This document shows positions 1 through 12,241 of a DNA stretch of 64,000 nucleotides, one piece after another. The DNA is from Cadophora sp. MPI-SDFR-AT-0126 (Eukaryota; Ascomycota; Leotiomycetes; Helotiales; Ploettnerulaceae), in assembly GCA_020747065.1 (NCBI GenBank), contig JAGMVK010000017.1, positions 868,001-932,000 on the forward strand. Reading direction: 5' to 3'. The position numbers and the translations under genes were made by a program. The notes below the pieces were generated by a model. The model was given only the letters and a program-made list of their open reading frames with translations. It was not told the origin of the DNA and searched no databases. The first letter of the stretch is position 1. Each line of letters opens with the position of its first letter.

Positions 1-592
1 TATAGTTTATGATTTGACGATCGCTTTCGGCGTAATAACCCTTCGTTTTTCAGATTGGTTTTGGGAGGAGTAATTTATTGATTGTTGGATAGTCTTGTTC
101 ACTTTATCTTTCTGTTTGCCTCTAATACGTTCATCGTGCTTAAAGTTTCTTTGGACATCAAGGGTGTCGTTTTACTTACCTATTGGGCCACCAAGTGTTG
201 ATGATAAAAGGAGGCTTTTGTTTTTCGCCTGTGGTTTGTTTGGATACTTCTCTAATGGTCTTGGCGGGGCACAGGCATCATCCACGAAGAGGTTGCAAGC
301 AACCAACAAGTAAAATTCTGAAATGGGATTGGAACATCAAGAAGTCAGAAAAGTCTACACGATAGATACTACTTTCGATTTCAAACTAATCGAGCACAGG
401 AGCAAGACTGAAGTCAGATTCTATGGCTCAAGGAAATGGGCTGCCTAGCATGGCTGAGTCATGGAAATGACTAACCTAAATGAGGCTGAGACACTTCTCG
501 AACCTCATTCTTCAACAAACCATCTCATTTCCATATTTCATGCGTGTAAAGGATTATTCTCGATCCCATATCCATTTAGTCTGGCTCCCACA
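1..592. other. Non-coding left edge
   Basis: I see no supportable gene. Two short overlapping open frames near 95-365 have no recognisable protein content. The stretch probably holds the end of a neighbouring transcript outside the window plus the leader of the F-box-like gene that follows. Confidence 0.5.
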
Positions 593-2009
593 ATGACGCC
601 CAAACCAACAACATCAAAATCCCCGATCGAGCTTCTCCCCCTCGAAACACAACAGGCAATCCTCAGCTCCCTCACATCCATAGCTTCACTAAAACAATGC
701 GCCCTCGCATGTCCCACTCTCTACACTGCATACAAAATCGCAGAGAAGGTGATAATAGCACAAGTATTGTACAACCAGATTGGGATTGGAGTCCTACCGG
801 AAGCTGTTCTGGCTTTTTCATCTGCCAGTTTGAAATTAAGCGATCTCGAGTCCTTCTCCGAAGCGAACTTCAGGAAGCGGAGACCCCCTCCAGAAGTTTA
901 CACGTTCAGCGATGCTCTCAATATGTCAGAGATGCATACACGCATCGACTTCTTGACGAAAGCTTTCGTTCGCAAAGCGCTGAAGGCAAGCCCTTACGCC
1001 TCGCTAGACGAGTCAGCTTCACCTGCAGAAATCGATCGCATCGAGAGGACTTTCTATCGATTTGAGATCTATCGTCATATTTTTGGTCGTTTCCAGCAGA
1101 ATCGGGAGTGGCGTGTTCAAGCGCAGCAGAATATGTTCTTTAAGTATTTTTCGCCATGGGAGAATGAGCAACTGGCCTGTGTGCATGAGTTTTTGGCGCA
1201 GATTGTGATACCTGGTTTGCGTTGTGCATTCAAAGAAATAATGCAAGACTAATGAGAACGTAGTATTTAACGAGATAGCAGCTCACGATGTGTTCTGGGG
1301 AAGCACGAACATCGAGCCAGCCGCAGACGCAAGCTCGCAATACATCCAAGCTATTCTCTCTCGCGGCCTCGCGCATATACATTCAATAGCTACAGCAGAT
1401 AGCTATTCTTCTCGCAGAGCAGCAATGTATAAATTATACCCGCCATATAGCGACAACTTCTTCCATCAAGGTAGAAATAACGGGCACACAGCACGCGCCA
1501 TCATTGCATCCATAAACGATAGTCTCATCCAATGCTTCTTCAAAGACAGTGACGACGGGCCGGAAGATGCATGGCGTTGGGCTCATTCCAAATTACAGTC
1601 AAATTTACCCAGTCTCATGGTCATGACGAATTCATTCAGGGATTACACCACCGCCCGCACTTGGGGGTACGTGATGTGGGATCGATTGAGATTGGATGAG
1701 TGGGGTGTTTTTGGGAAGGATTGGAGACAGACGTTGAAGTTTGCTTCGTACCAGGAGCTGGAATCCAAGCGGCAGAAGGAGGAGGAGATAAGATGGGAGG
1801 TGGAGGCGTCGTGGAAGAGGAGAGAGGAATTGCATCTTGCGGGTGGGTTTGGGTGGTGGGAGGAGACGGACGAGGGAAGGGTGGAGTGGGCAAGGGGGAG
1901 GCCGAGTCCTTGGGATGATGTGACGAAGAGACGAGAGTGTGAGCTTTGTATTGGCGATGTGAGGTGTGCGCCGCATAGGTTGGTATTGAGGATTAAAGAC
2001 CGTTGTTGA
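593..2009 (+). CDS. F-box-like protein, two exons
   Basis: Exons are 593-1214 and 1264-2009; the 49-bp intron opens with GTTTGC and ends ACGTAG after an ACTAAT branch-like site. Splicing gives about 455 aa and joins VIP to VFNEIAAHDVFWGS in frame, restoring a block I associate with a large fungal F-box-like family. An N-terminal Leu-Pro-rich stretch (SPIELLPLETQQAILSSL, about residues 8-25) resembles an F-box, so a substrate-receptor role in an SCF ubiquitin ligase is possible but inferred. The middle carries FYRFEIYRHIF and FSPWENEQLACVHEFL; the C-terminus is rich in Lys, Glu and Trp with late Cys residues. An in-frame ATG at 461 would add 44 residues; I prefer 593 because the protein then begins just before the F-box and the context CACAATG is better. 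Confidence 0.75.
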
Positions 2010-2584
2010 CTGTCAAGCGAGGAAGAGGGGGGTTTGGATCCGCTTAGAATCGGGAACACGTACAGTAGCCAGCCCATTCTTTGAAGAATATTCATATCTT
2101 TGCACATCCTGTCGCGGCTTCGTGATAACTATATCTGAAATCACATTCGAAGAATAAAAAAGATGTCTTCACATGAAACCAAAACATGATGATTACGTAA
2201 GCTAGATCTGAGGAAAATTCACATGCTTCACTTCACATGCCAAACAGGGATCCATGCCGTGTTTCTGCTTTTTCCCCCCACCCTCAATAACAACCTGCAT
2301 TCCGTCCAAACCCGTTGCTTATCGCCATAAAAGTTGCCCTACGATCTCTCAGAAACTTGGGCATCGTTCTCACCAATGTCATCTAGTCTCCCAGATCTAC
2401 TTCCGCGTGCCAAAATCATGCCATCGTTATGATCCTCTTCTGCTCTTTGAGCTTCATTCTTCCATTCAATCAACCAATTCCAGGTCCCTTTACGGCAGAT
2501 AAATTCGACTCTGAGGTCTACATTCTTCGTATGTAGTTTCAAGACATACACAATACGACAGATACCTATATATCATTCTTCGCA
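2010..2584. other. Intergenic, no gene seen
   Basis: This contains the 3' region of the F-box-like gene and the promoter and leader of the next gene. The last 300 bases are pyrimidine-rich, as often seen upstream of fungal starts. No repeat or RNA gene was recognised. Confidence 0.5.
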
Positions 2585-3692
2585 ATGGCACAACTCCACC
2601 AACGCGGACCCAGCATTGCTCCATCCAACTTCCCGCTCTCCGACTTTCTTCCACGAACTAAAGAGCCATCAATGCTCTATTCATTACTACCATCAGCAGT
2701 GCGATCCCGATTACCCCGCCTCCCTTCCCTTCGCCGCTCCGTCAGCATGTACGGCATGTCCAGAAAGCGAAAACCCGCCGTGTTAAGACCATCGTCTGGC
2801 TCGTCTACCTCGTCTGCTTCCTCGGGAATGCGGACACCAGAACGGGGGTTTACATCTGCCATGGTGCTGAGCGATACGAGGACAATGATGGCAGATGATG
2901 GGGTTGTTGATTACTTTGTCGAAAGTGTTTCGAGTGATGAGGAGACCATGAGGCCGAGGAAGAGCAGCAGGGGGCAGGCACTGGAATTGACGGAGAACAA
3001 GAGTGGCATTGGCTGGAAGTTTGCAAACCAAGGCAAGTTGGGTCGCTCTCTAGGATCACGGATAAAATACTGACGACTAAACAGGACTCAATCTCCTCAG
3101 TCTAGCAGTGGACGAATCCTCCTCGATCTCACAAGATCCAAGCTTCGGAAACGCAAGCTTTTCAAGACAACTCTACCTCCACGCTCTTACCTACCTGATC
3201 CGGGCTCTACCCACAGACTTGACGACAGAAGAACAACTCAGCATACGAAGTTCCCTGCCACAAGGCATAGTCGAACCAATTCATCTCGAAGTAAACGGCT
3301 ACTTGCAACCATCCGCTTCAGTTTCAGACAGCCAGCCTTCCCTCCTCCATCGCATCCTAGCATCGACCATCGTGCAGCTCTTTATCTTCGCCCAATTCAT
3401 CCTACCATATATCAGTTACCTAATCAGTGCTGCATACCAATATGACCGCGAGCATAAGATCTCAGAAAAGGCATTCAGTCAGGGTATCAAGACTGTGGAT
3501 ACACTGGGTAAGACCGGCTTAAGTTATACGGGGGCTATATATGGGATGGGAGATGGGAGGGTGGGGCAGGCTATCACAAAGACCGCGGCGTGGTTTGTTG
3601 AGGGTGTTACAGGTGGGATTCATGAGGGTGTTGGTGAGGGTATGGTCATCTTGGGTGCTCCGAGGAGGGGTTCCGGGCCTGAGAGGAGATGA
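2585..3692 (+). CDS. Uncharacterised fungal protein with a membrane segment, GC-AG intron
   Basis: Exons are 2585-3032 and 3085-3692, giving 351 aa. The intron (3033-3084, 52 bp) has a GC donor inside a strong consensus (AAG|GCAAGT) and ends AACAG; no GT donor restores the downstream frame. The N-terminal half is Ser/Arg-rich and probably disordered (about residues 35-85, many RS, RP and SS pairs). A hydrophobic stretch beginning ILASTIVQLFIFAQFILPYI, about residues 240-260, looks like a membrane anchor. It is followed by a Gly-rich tail with repeated GMGDG, GVTGG and GVGEG elements. I do not recognise the family. The start ATG lies in GCAATGGC and no upstream in-frame ATG is apparent. Confidence 0.7.
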
Positions 3693-4259
3693 TAAGATGA
3701 ATTTTTGATTTATGATACCCGATGTCTGATGTTTGGAGTTTGTTTGGGTTTAGAATTAAGAGGTAGACTATGATAGAATCTATACAACGAGATGATGGTC
3801 ATTTTGAAACATGATGCTGAGGAGGAATTTTGGTCTGTGATGGAGAGGCTGAAAGTCAGCCTTGCATTCCAACGCAGCACAGGACTCTTCGATAAGACTG
3901 GCAATGTCTACCTAGGTCGGAGAGAAATGCTCGTTGCTATTAAACATCTACTTCCATCAATTGGGAAGTATTTCCACCATAAAAACGTCAAGAATAGAAT
4001 TTTGAGACTTCGTTTCTCACGAGGTCTTGTCCTCGTTCATTGACAGGGATGAGGCGGATGATGGGACGTGCTAGCGCATTCTACAAAAAAAAGTTCTAGG
4101 ACAGGAGAAGTCGAGATCTATCGACCGGGAAACTCAGCATTCACGACAGCAAGACCACATCGCCATCTACGCTCCTTGTTGTACCTCTTTGAACTTTCTA
4201 TTTGTACTATTTAATATCTTGATTCCCTCTACGATTTGCTAATTCTCTGATTTCTCACA
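3693..4259. other. Intergenic, no gene seen
   Basis: The 83-codon open frame at 3792-4043 has no recognisable content. The rest is the terminator region of the upstream gene and the leader of the helicase gene. Confidence 0.5.
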
Positions 4260-6420
4260 ATGTTCAGCGTTTGCAGAAGAGGTCCAGCCTCGATATCTAG
4301 AGGGCTCCGCGCTGCATCTTCAATCACCACCCGAATACCATCAACCAGACCCTCGACACTGTCTTCCTCTCTTCAGATTTCATCCAGAATACCGCTCGAA
4401 GCACGGTGGCTTCATGTGTCGTCACAATTGAGGAACTATGCTGCTACAGCCGAGAAGGATTATGGCGATTTGCACCCAGCTTCGACGGAAGGGTCCCCGG
4501 CGATGTCTCGCGAGGCGCGAGATGTCACGAAGTTCCAAGAGTTGATTGATTATGACATGGTTCATCCCAATGTTGTGGAGCAGATTACGAAGAGGATGGG
4601 ACATCATACCATGACGGATGTGCAGTCGTTGACGATCAACCAAGGTCTGCAGAGTACCGATATGTAGGTCATTGATGAATTTTGTAGCCTTCACACGTTA
4701 TGCTAACATCTTCAGTGTTGCGCAAGCACGGACAGGTACCGGAAAGACCCTCGGTTTCCTCATTCCTACTATCCAGAATATTCTGCGAAAGAGTCCCGAA
4801 TTGGCCCATCGAAAAAGATACTCCCGAGCTCGAGCTTCAGATATTCGAGCTATCATCATATCTCCTACTCGTGAATTGGCGGAACAGATCGCAGTGGAGG
4901 CAGAGAAGCTATGCGACAACACTGATTTGAGAGTCCAGGTCGCAGTTGGTGGCAACAGCAAGCGAAGTATGCTTCAAAAGACTCTGAGAGAAGGTTGCCA
5001 CATTCTTGTCGGAACTCCTGGTAGATTACAAGATTTGCTGGGGGATCCATACAGTGGAGTTAGAGCCCCAAATCTTACAACTTTGGTCCTGGATGAGGCG
5101 GACAGACTATTGGATGATGGATTTTCGAAAGACGTGGAGGCCATCCAGGAATTGCTGCCAGATAGACAAGATGTCGATCGCCAAACGCTCCTTTTCTCTG
5201 CGACGATGCCACGAGAGGTTATGCGACTTGTTCGACAGACGTTAAAGCCCGATTTCCACTTTGTGCAGGCAGTCAAGGAAGGAGATCTCGCAACGCATGA
5301 GAAGGTCCCTCAACATATTGTAGTCACACCAGGTATGGAGAACTTCATGCCAGCGCTCCTTGAGCTGGCCAAGCGCGAAATTGCCAAGGCCGAGGAGGCC
5401 AAAAAGACCGGGGCAGAGGTCCGACCATTCAAAGCAATTGTCTACTTCACATCTACTGCCAACGTCGTCCTGGCGAGCGACATTTTCCAGAACTTGAAAA
5501 GCTCTGGAAGCGGCCTCTTTGGCCAACACCCTCTTTACCCAGCCCAGATCTCTGAGATGCACGGTCAGCTCACACAACAACAACGTACATACGTGTCCGA
5601 CAAGTTCCGTAGAGCAAAATCGGCCATCATGTTTTCCACGGATGTAACAGCAAGAGGCATGGATTTCCCTAATGTCACGCACGTCGTTCAAATCGGCCTT
5701 CCACCAAACCGTGAACAGTATATTCACAGAATTGGCAGAACAGGAAGAGGAGACAAGACTGGAGATGGGTTCATCATCGTTGATCAATCTGCTCTTGGAG
5801 AAGCTCGAAACATGCTCCGTGGTCTCCCAATCATCCCAGACAAAAGTCTGGAGACCGCACAGGTCGACATGACAAAGGACGCTCAACTACCACAGTCCAT
5901 CGCAGAGACTCTCAGCCAAGTCGCCGAGGGAACGAAATATGTGAGCCGTAAAACGAAGGAAGCGGCCTATATGGGAGCGCTTGGACAGATCAGAGGCCGA
6001 GGAGGAATCGCTACTGTCAAGGCTTTAAATCAATTGACTAGATATGGATGGGGGTTCGAGAATCCTCCACCCATCGCACCCGGTCTTGCTAGCAAGTTGG
6101 GCATCAGTAGAGCTCCGGGAATCAACATTGGTCACAGACAGCGTGATGATGATGATGATGAGGGCGGTTTCGGAGGTCGTAGTGGTGGACGAAGCGGTGG
6201 ATTTGGTGGCGATAGAGGGTTTGATAGAGGTGGCCGAAGTGGCGGATTCGGAGGAGGAAGAAATGGTGGATTCGGCGGCTTTGGAGGCGATCGAGGCGGA
6301 CGAGGCGGAGACCGCGGCTTCGATAGGGGTGGACGAGGTGGTGGATTCGGCTCCGACAGAAGATCCGGCGGCGACCGTGGAGGATTTGGTGGAAGATCTC
6401 GCCAGGACGCCAGCTTCTAA
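4260..6420 (+). CDS. MSS116: Mitochondrial DEAD-box RNA helicase (MSS116/CYT-19 type)
   Basis: Exons are 4260-4663 and 4716-6420 (702 aa); the 52-bp intron splits the Ile codon just before motif I. All helicase motifs are visible in order: Q-motif region (MTDVQSLTINQ), I (ARTGTGKT), Ia (SPTRELAEQ), Ib (TPGRLQDLL), II (VLDEADRLL, the DEAD box), III (SAT), IV (IVYFTST), V (STDVTARGMD) and VI (HRIGRTGRG). The first 60 residues are Arg/Ser-rich with few acidic residues, a likely mitochondrial presequence. The tail after an acidic run (DDDDDEGG) is a long Gly/Arg/Phe RGG-type RNA-binding region. Family members act as RNA chaperones for mitochondrial group I and II introns and in translation; that role is inferred from the family. 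The Ser-rich frame on the opposite strand of the RGG tail is a shadow. Confidence 0.93.
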
Positions 6421-7175
6421 GAGAAGTTGGTAGTGTGTGACATGGTTGTATACTAGACGGTTGGAGTGGGTCTTCTTGTGCCATACTCTTTTCATTGTGT
6501 TGATTTCGAGCGAGCCGGGGTGTATAAAAGGGATCGATCCGGGCCAGCATTCGAGCGAGCGACACGATAGTCGGGACGGAAGAGCCGGAGATGTAAGAGT
6601 GAGAGATGGAATGTTCTGCAATGGAAGGAAATGAAAGCATGTAGAGATAGTCACAGGCGTTCTATCGGGTTGGGTTAGACTTCATATCATTGCAGAGCGT
6701 TTGGGACTGGGAGCTGGCTTTTTGTCAACGGGCTGGCACAGCAAGTACGAAAGGGATATACCTAACGAGGAGTGCTTGGTGCGACCCTGAGTAATGGCCG
6801 CTTTGTATTTTCATAACAGGAATTCAAAGAAACTCTACTTCTACTTCAACATTATATCCTGGATGCCAACTTGCACTTGACTTTCCTAGCATAAACGCAC
6901 ACCAAAGTTGCTGCTTTTAGTACTTTGTAGTTTGGGCCTCAGTTTGTGCAGAACCGAGCTCCCACTAGTCTAGTCCTTGTAAGGCGGCTAGCTGCGAAGC
7001 GATTGGTTGACGCGATCTACATCAAGAGCAAGCCAAGAAAACGCCTTGCGTTTGACTCGCTTGACTCAACTTCTTCAACAACAAACTCCGCAAAATATCA
7101 GAGCAACCACTAAACAAAGCTGTTCTTCTAGAAGTGTATTACAGATCTCCTGAGTAGTTAGGACACAAATGAATA
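6421..7175. other. Intergenic, no gene seen
   Basis: This holds the 3' region of the helicase gene and the promoter of the AlkB-like gene. A TATAAAAGG string occurs near 6533, but more than 600 bp from the next start, so I do not call it a promoter. Confidence 0.45.
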
Positions 7176-9113
7176 ATGGACGCCTTCATCTCTCGCAAGA
7201 AGCGAAAACTCTCCCTGCAGTCTCATGACGCCACCCAGACCAGCACCCCTGGTTACTCGCCATACTCGCAAGACCCAGCTCACAATCCCCAAGCAAAAGC
7301 CAACACCACACTTGCTACTCCTGAAGACGAAGAGGCAGAATCGACAGACTTCAAACTAGCCCTTCTTTCCTCACTCCATCCAGATACAGACCAACAACTC
7401 CTCCTCGACGTCTTGCTAGCTCATGACGGATCAGTTGATGATGCTTCGGCTACTCTCACAAATGATGGCGATACGACGATAGTGGGATCTAAAAATTCAT
7501 CACGCCCCTCTTCGAGTTCAATATCGAGCTCAGCAGCAGCAATAGGTTATCAAAGCTCGTTGTCAAGTTTCATGTCCCAATCCCTGCCCAACTCAGAGGA
7601 TCCAAACTCATCCCCCAGAACTCCTAAACCCAAACTCCTCACCAAACACGGCAAAACCCTACACCTCTACTCACCGGCCGATGTAGAAATGCACACACCC
7701 TGTTCTATCATCCACAATTTCTTACCGGCGGAAGAAGCGGATGCGTTGTTAAAGGAGTTGTTAGGTGAGGCGGAGACTTATGACAGGAGCAGTTTTAAGC
7801 TTTTTGATATTGTGGTGCAAAGTCCGGTATATTACAAATTCTAAAAATTCCTCGAGCCAGAGATACTGTCTGGGACTAGACTTAGTCTCGATTTCGTCTT
7901 GACTGGGAGATATCTTGGGAAAGCTGCTGACATATCGGGTAGCATACGACATGCTTTTATGTGGAGAGCTTAGAAGAGGTGGAGAGCCAGAAGACGGAAT
8001 ATATTTATAATGGAGGAAAGTTGGATGTGGGTACCTTGATTTTTCTTTCCCTTCCTCTCATTCGTCGCTCATTTCCCATGCGGGTAGTGCATTTTGGGGC
8101 TGTTGGTGAAGAGTGCAACACATACTTGGCGCTTTCCGCTCGGATTGTGCTCGCTTGTCTCCCCCAACCTTATTTGGATGTCAATACAGACACTCATGAC
8201 ATCTCAGCACTTCAACACCCCATTGGTTTCACAGTCTTCGCGTTTTATATTCAGCTCCCACATACTAACGCATCCCCAGGATGTCCGCCAACTTACACCC
8301 CTAATGAACCTCATCGCACCAAAGGTAACGGCCGCAATTAACACCTCCATCGCCGCCCGTCAAAACACCAACCCCGCCACTTCCCCCGCTCTTGAACCAA
8401 GCCATCAGACACACTCGATACCAGAGCCCTGGAAACCCAACGCCGCCTTCGTGAATTGCTACAACGGCCCCACGGAAAGCGTGGGCTACCACAGCGACCA
8501 ACTGACCTATCTTGGACCCCGTGCAGTCATCGGCTCGATCTCTCTGGGAGTAGCGAGAGAGTTCCGCGTTAGAAGGATAGTCCCAAATGATGACAAAGAC
8601 GAGTCCTCAAAATCACCGCTCGCATCAAAATCCAATGACAAATCGCCCCGGAATTCCGACCTACAAGGCCAAATATCCATCCACCTCCCGCACAACTCCC
8701 TCCTAATAATGCACGCCTCCATGCAAGAGTTCTGGAAACACAGCATCGCCCCCTCCCAATCCATCATCCCGCATCCCATCTCGGGCAATAAGCGCATCAA
8801 CATCACGTACCGCGATTACAAGGAGTACTTGCATCCGAAGTACACGCCGAGGTGCAGGTGTAATGTACCCGCGGTGTTGAGGGTGGTGCAGCGCAAGAGG
8901 GAGAATCTGGGGAGGTACTTTTGGATGTGCTATGCCGGGAATGTGCCTGTGGAGGGGAAGGAGGGGTGTACGTTTTTTGAGTGGGCGGTTTTTGATGAGA
9001 GGGGACGGCCGGTTTGGAAGCATGGGAAGGGGAATGCTGGAAAGGGGTCGAATGACAGTGTAAGTGGAGAGATAAGGACGAGGCTGAAGGATGGTGGGGA
9101 TGGGCATGGGTAA
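7176..9113 (+). CDS. CUE-AlkB-GRF protein, Fe(II)/2-oxoglutarate dioxygenase for alkylated nucleic acid
   Basis: Exons are 7176-7826, 7943-8026 and 8280-9113 (522 aa). Introns are 116 and 253 bp, long for this window; the second uses a GTGGGT donor. Splicing restores VVQSPHTTCFYVESLEEV and LDDVRQLTPLM. Residues about 58-90 (DFKLALLSSLHPD and following) look like a CUE ubiquitin-binding helix bundle. The dioxygenase core follows, with iron ligands HSD (His316, Asp318) and a later His in QEFWKHSI, and the 2-oxoglutarate Arg motif RINITYR. After it comes a Cys-rich GRF-type zinc finger (CRCN, FWMC, GCTFFEW) thought to bind nucleic acid. By family, it should reverse alkyl lesions such as 1-methyladenine and 3-methylcytosine in DNA or RNA. 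The exact substrate cannot be read from sequence. Confidence 0.85.
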
Positions 9114-10194
9114 AGAGGAAGTTTAGATCCCGATGTGAATTGAGGGTGGAATTTTGACTGTACATCTACTGCCTATTAGAATCCTTCGAGGAAGACTTCT
9201 CTCTGCCTTTTCCAATAGGGTTGAAAAGGTGACCGATTGAAGCCTGTAACGAGTACTAAAACTAGTCAACTAAACTCATTATTCCTTTAAGTTTGGAAAC
9301 AAAATACTTATATTTCTCCTCAAGTATAACCAATACAAGTTATTTCATCGTTCAATTGGAAATAATTTTGAATTAAGAGGATAGTCGTGAGATAATTTAT
9401 AGTTTAATTGCAAGAATCCCCGTGCCTCAATCAGCCGCTTTTATTCACGCGGCATGAGGGAAAATGCTAGGGATTTCTGTCACCTTACAGGATGCGCGTT
9501 GACTAAGTCTGGGTTAGTTTTCGTCGTCGTCTACTCGTGCTTTTTCAGGTGGGGTTGTTGAAGTCGAGTCATGTGAATTCGGAAAGGAGAAGAGATCAAA
9601 CGAAATAATGCGAGCGGCAATTGAAACGTGGACTGCTAGAAAGAGAAGTTGAGATTCGGACTGCGTAGTCTGTCCTTGTGGTCATTTCGACTTCCGCTCC
9701 TGCTCATTGTCAGAGTTGAGGAAAGCGTCATTCGGTTACTTGGTTAGATGTACATTTAGTTGGGTTGCTCGTTCTATCTTGACTGCAGGAGTTGCTCAAC
9801 AACTGAAGCAGAGAGAACACTCTTTCCAGACTAAAACAGTAATTATCTATATATTCCCAATTTCTTTTTCATGATTACCACTTAGTAAACACCCGATAGT
9901 CAAAAATTTGTTCCGATACACTGCTATACCTTACCGATAGCTGTCGGTCTTGCCGATAGGATGTTATTCAGAGATCTCAGCTGACATCCAACTCGTGTGA
10001 ATCACTCTTGACCGAGAGGTTGAATCCACGCTGGTATTTATGGAGACAGCGATTCTTACTTCTTCCTTTTTGCTGTTTTTTCATCCACTCATCCTATTGA
10101 TCCCAACCAAAGTACACGCACTTGTTCAAAGCCTCCAAGGCAAACCACAGCTCCTCAAAGAACAACGCTCCACTGCAGTACCTGAAGAGGCAAA
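9114..10194. other. Intergenic, about 1.1 kb, no gene seen
   Basis: The first half is AT-rich with poly-T and poly-A tracts. Near 9934-9960 there are closely spaced CCGATAG copies. No open frame with protein-like content and no RNA gene was recognised. Confidence 0.45.
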
Positions 10195-11274
10195 ATGATC
10201 AACCCAAACGGCTTCGCACGACGCAACAACATCCGCTCAGGAATCTCCCTCTTTGGTCCCTCCGGTCTCGCCAAACCCCATCCCTCACCCTCACCCTGGT
10301 CCAGCTCTGCCTCCCTCATTTCACCCCTACCCCTCCCCACCCACCTCAACGGCATTTTCATCTCCCATTCGAACGCCCATCGCACACACATCGATCAGAT
10401 CTTGCATGTCAACCTAACGTTTACCCGCGATAAAGTTTTGAAATATCTTACTTACTTAGTAGGAAAAGGAAGGCTGCTCAGGATCAAGCAGGACCATCCC
10501 GCTGGTGGATATGAAGTCAATCAGGATTGGGTGGCAGCACAACTAGAGCAGCAAGAGCAGAATGGCGGGGGTGAGCAGAAGAAAAGAAAAGTGCTGTTTA
10601 CGGTCAAAGACTGGGATTTGGGTCCAACTGCACTGGTGCCCGGGGGACAGAATATGGTATTGAGGAATGAGAAGTTTTATTTCTACCTTGCAAAGGATGA
10701 AGGAAAGGGTGGACGATCTGTCGATCATAACTCGAAGACGAGACTTGATTTTAGTCTTATGCATGATTGGAGTTCAAAAAAATCGTTGGGATATCCGATG
10801 ACAAGCAGGAACGCCATATCCAGTCAACAGCACAGTCTCGGTGTCTCGCCGTCCTCTAAACTGCCGTCAGATACAAAATCCTTCCAGCCCCCCAAAGCCG
10901 GCCTAACCATCCTCCTCGACGCCCAAAACACACCAATGAGCATGACAACCCTTCTCGCAGTAAATCCGCATCTCTCCGCCTACGAAATTGGGTCCCGACT
11001 CAAAGAACGAGCTGAAGCAGGCCATATGGAACGATTCGATATCGACGTTTACAGATGGAACCTCGACTGGCTAAGGAAGACTTTAGCGACTGACGAGGGG
11101 AAAAAGAATATCGGATATGCATTTGATGAGAGACCGCTGAGAAAGCAGAGCGATTATCAGAGGGGAATGGTGAATGTTAGTGAGATTGCTATGGATGGGT
11201 GGCAGAATACTAGGCAGAAAGAGTTTGTTATTTTGAGCAAGTTGGAGGAGGAGCAGGATTCCTGGTGGGCGTAG
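10195..11274 (+). CDS. Uncharacterised fungal protein, single exon
   Basis: A 359-aa intronless frame starts at CAAAATGATC. I do not recognise a named family. Residues 1-60 are Pro/Ser-rich and likely disordered. Residues about 65-115 (TRDKVLKYLTYLVGKGRLLRI then HPAGGYEV) have the pattern of a small winged-helix-like fold, which is only a guess. A Lys-rich patch (KKRKV, about 130) could be a nuclear signal. The C-terminal part contains a helix-rich block (YEIGSRLKERAEAGHMERFD, then VYRWNLDWLRK) and ends SWWA. Uninterrupted coding through 1,080 bases and fungal-like codon use support it as a real gene. Confidence 0.75.
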   Translation: MINPNGFARRNNIRSGISLFGPSGLAKPHPSPSPWSSSASLISPLPLPTHLNGIFISHSNAHRTHIDQILHVNLTFTRDKVLKYLTYLVGKGRLLRIKQDHPAGGYEVNQDWVAAQLEQQEQNGGGEQKKRKVLFTVKDWDLGPTALVPGGQNMVLRNEKFYFYLAKDEGKGGRSVDHNSKTRLDFSLMHDWSSKKSLGYPMTSRNAISSQQHSLGVSPSSKLPSDTKSFQPPKAGLTILLDAQNTPMSMTTLLAVNPHLSAYEIGSRLKERAEAGHMERFDIDVYRWNLDWLRKTLATDEGKKNIGYAFDERPLRKQSDYQRGMVNVSEIAMDGWQNTRQKEFVILSKLEEEQDSWWA

Positions 11275-12241
11275 GCTATTTGCGGGTACTTTGGGAGTTA
11301 CTGCATGGTAAAAGAAATCAAGTGTATTTGGTGTTGTTCACGTTTTGAAAATGCACTGGTGCTTAGGAGCATATGACCCTGGTCTCGCTTAGCGTGCTTT
11401 GTTTACATCGCTATTTTACATCATCTTCCACACCTCAAATCAAGCAGCCATTCCAAGGCAAAAGATTGACGGTCCCAACAGCTACTATAAATTTCTGCCA
11501 TTTTCCTGATCAAATTTGAAATAAATACATGCTCTAATAGTGACTTGAATACATGGATAAATTTCTAACTCCTGTACAGATCCGCTCATATGCGTCGCCC
11601 CCAACCTTGGCCTCGTATCAAAGCCACAAACCAGCCTGTCCCTTGACCCCTTCTCCGGTATCTCTCCTTTTAACCAACTATCCACTCATGACCACGTTGC
11701 GGCATCGCATCTCTTCAGATACCCTGCTTCCTCGCCCTCGGCAAGACGAAATATGGTCCCGCAGAATGAGGTGGGGTTTCAAAGTTACATGTCAAAGAGT
11801 GTCATAGAATTGGTATACAAAAGGACGCCGACGTAGAGGCGGATTTCTGGTTGTAGTGTTTCCTTTAATTTTCTTCTTGCTCCATTTGGCTCGTTTTGCC
11901 CTCGCGCGACTGGATGTACATGTTTGTTTCCTTCTCGGGTATGAACGTCAGTGTGGAAGGACGGAGAAGAAGTCTACTATGAAAGCTGCTTGGATGCAGA
12001 GTACGGTTATCCGGGATGTATACCTATCCCGTTCTCCCCCTGGCGTGGAGTTTTGGCTCAGGAAAGGCTTCCAGACGAAAGGGCAACAACCATCCTGAGT
12101 AGCGGGTCCTGCTAATGTCTTCTTGATGTCAAGGCTTGGCACAGAGCATACCGAATTTTATGACTGACACTTTCACCACTACAACTCCCATAGAAGTCTC
12201 GAAGTGAACAAAGACGAGCGCACTGTTACATGCCAACGCTT
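11275..12241. other. Intergenic between convergent genes, no gene seen
   Basis: The plus-strand gene upstream and the minus-strand BRE4-like gene end towards each other here. Short open frames (11553-11807, 11856-12098) lack recognisable content. No repeat was noticed. Confidence 0.45.

Noticed and set aside
95..365. Two overlapping short open frames at the left edge
   Set aside because: Low-complexity translation, no conserved motif, and no gene-like context.
5242..5886. 214-codon frame antisense to the helicase
   Set aside because: It mirrors the conserved helicase domain and has no motif of its own.
6522..6545. TATAAAAGG string as a core promoter
   Set aside because: It is more than 600 bp from the nearest start and inside the likely 3' region of the helicase gene.
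6025..6654. Ser/Thr/Ala-rich 209-codon antisense frame
   Set aside because: It is the complement of the Gly/Arg RGG repeats of the helicase tail, a codon-bias shadow.
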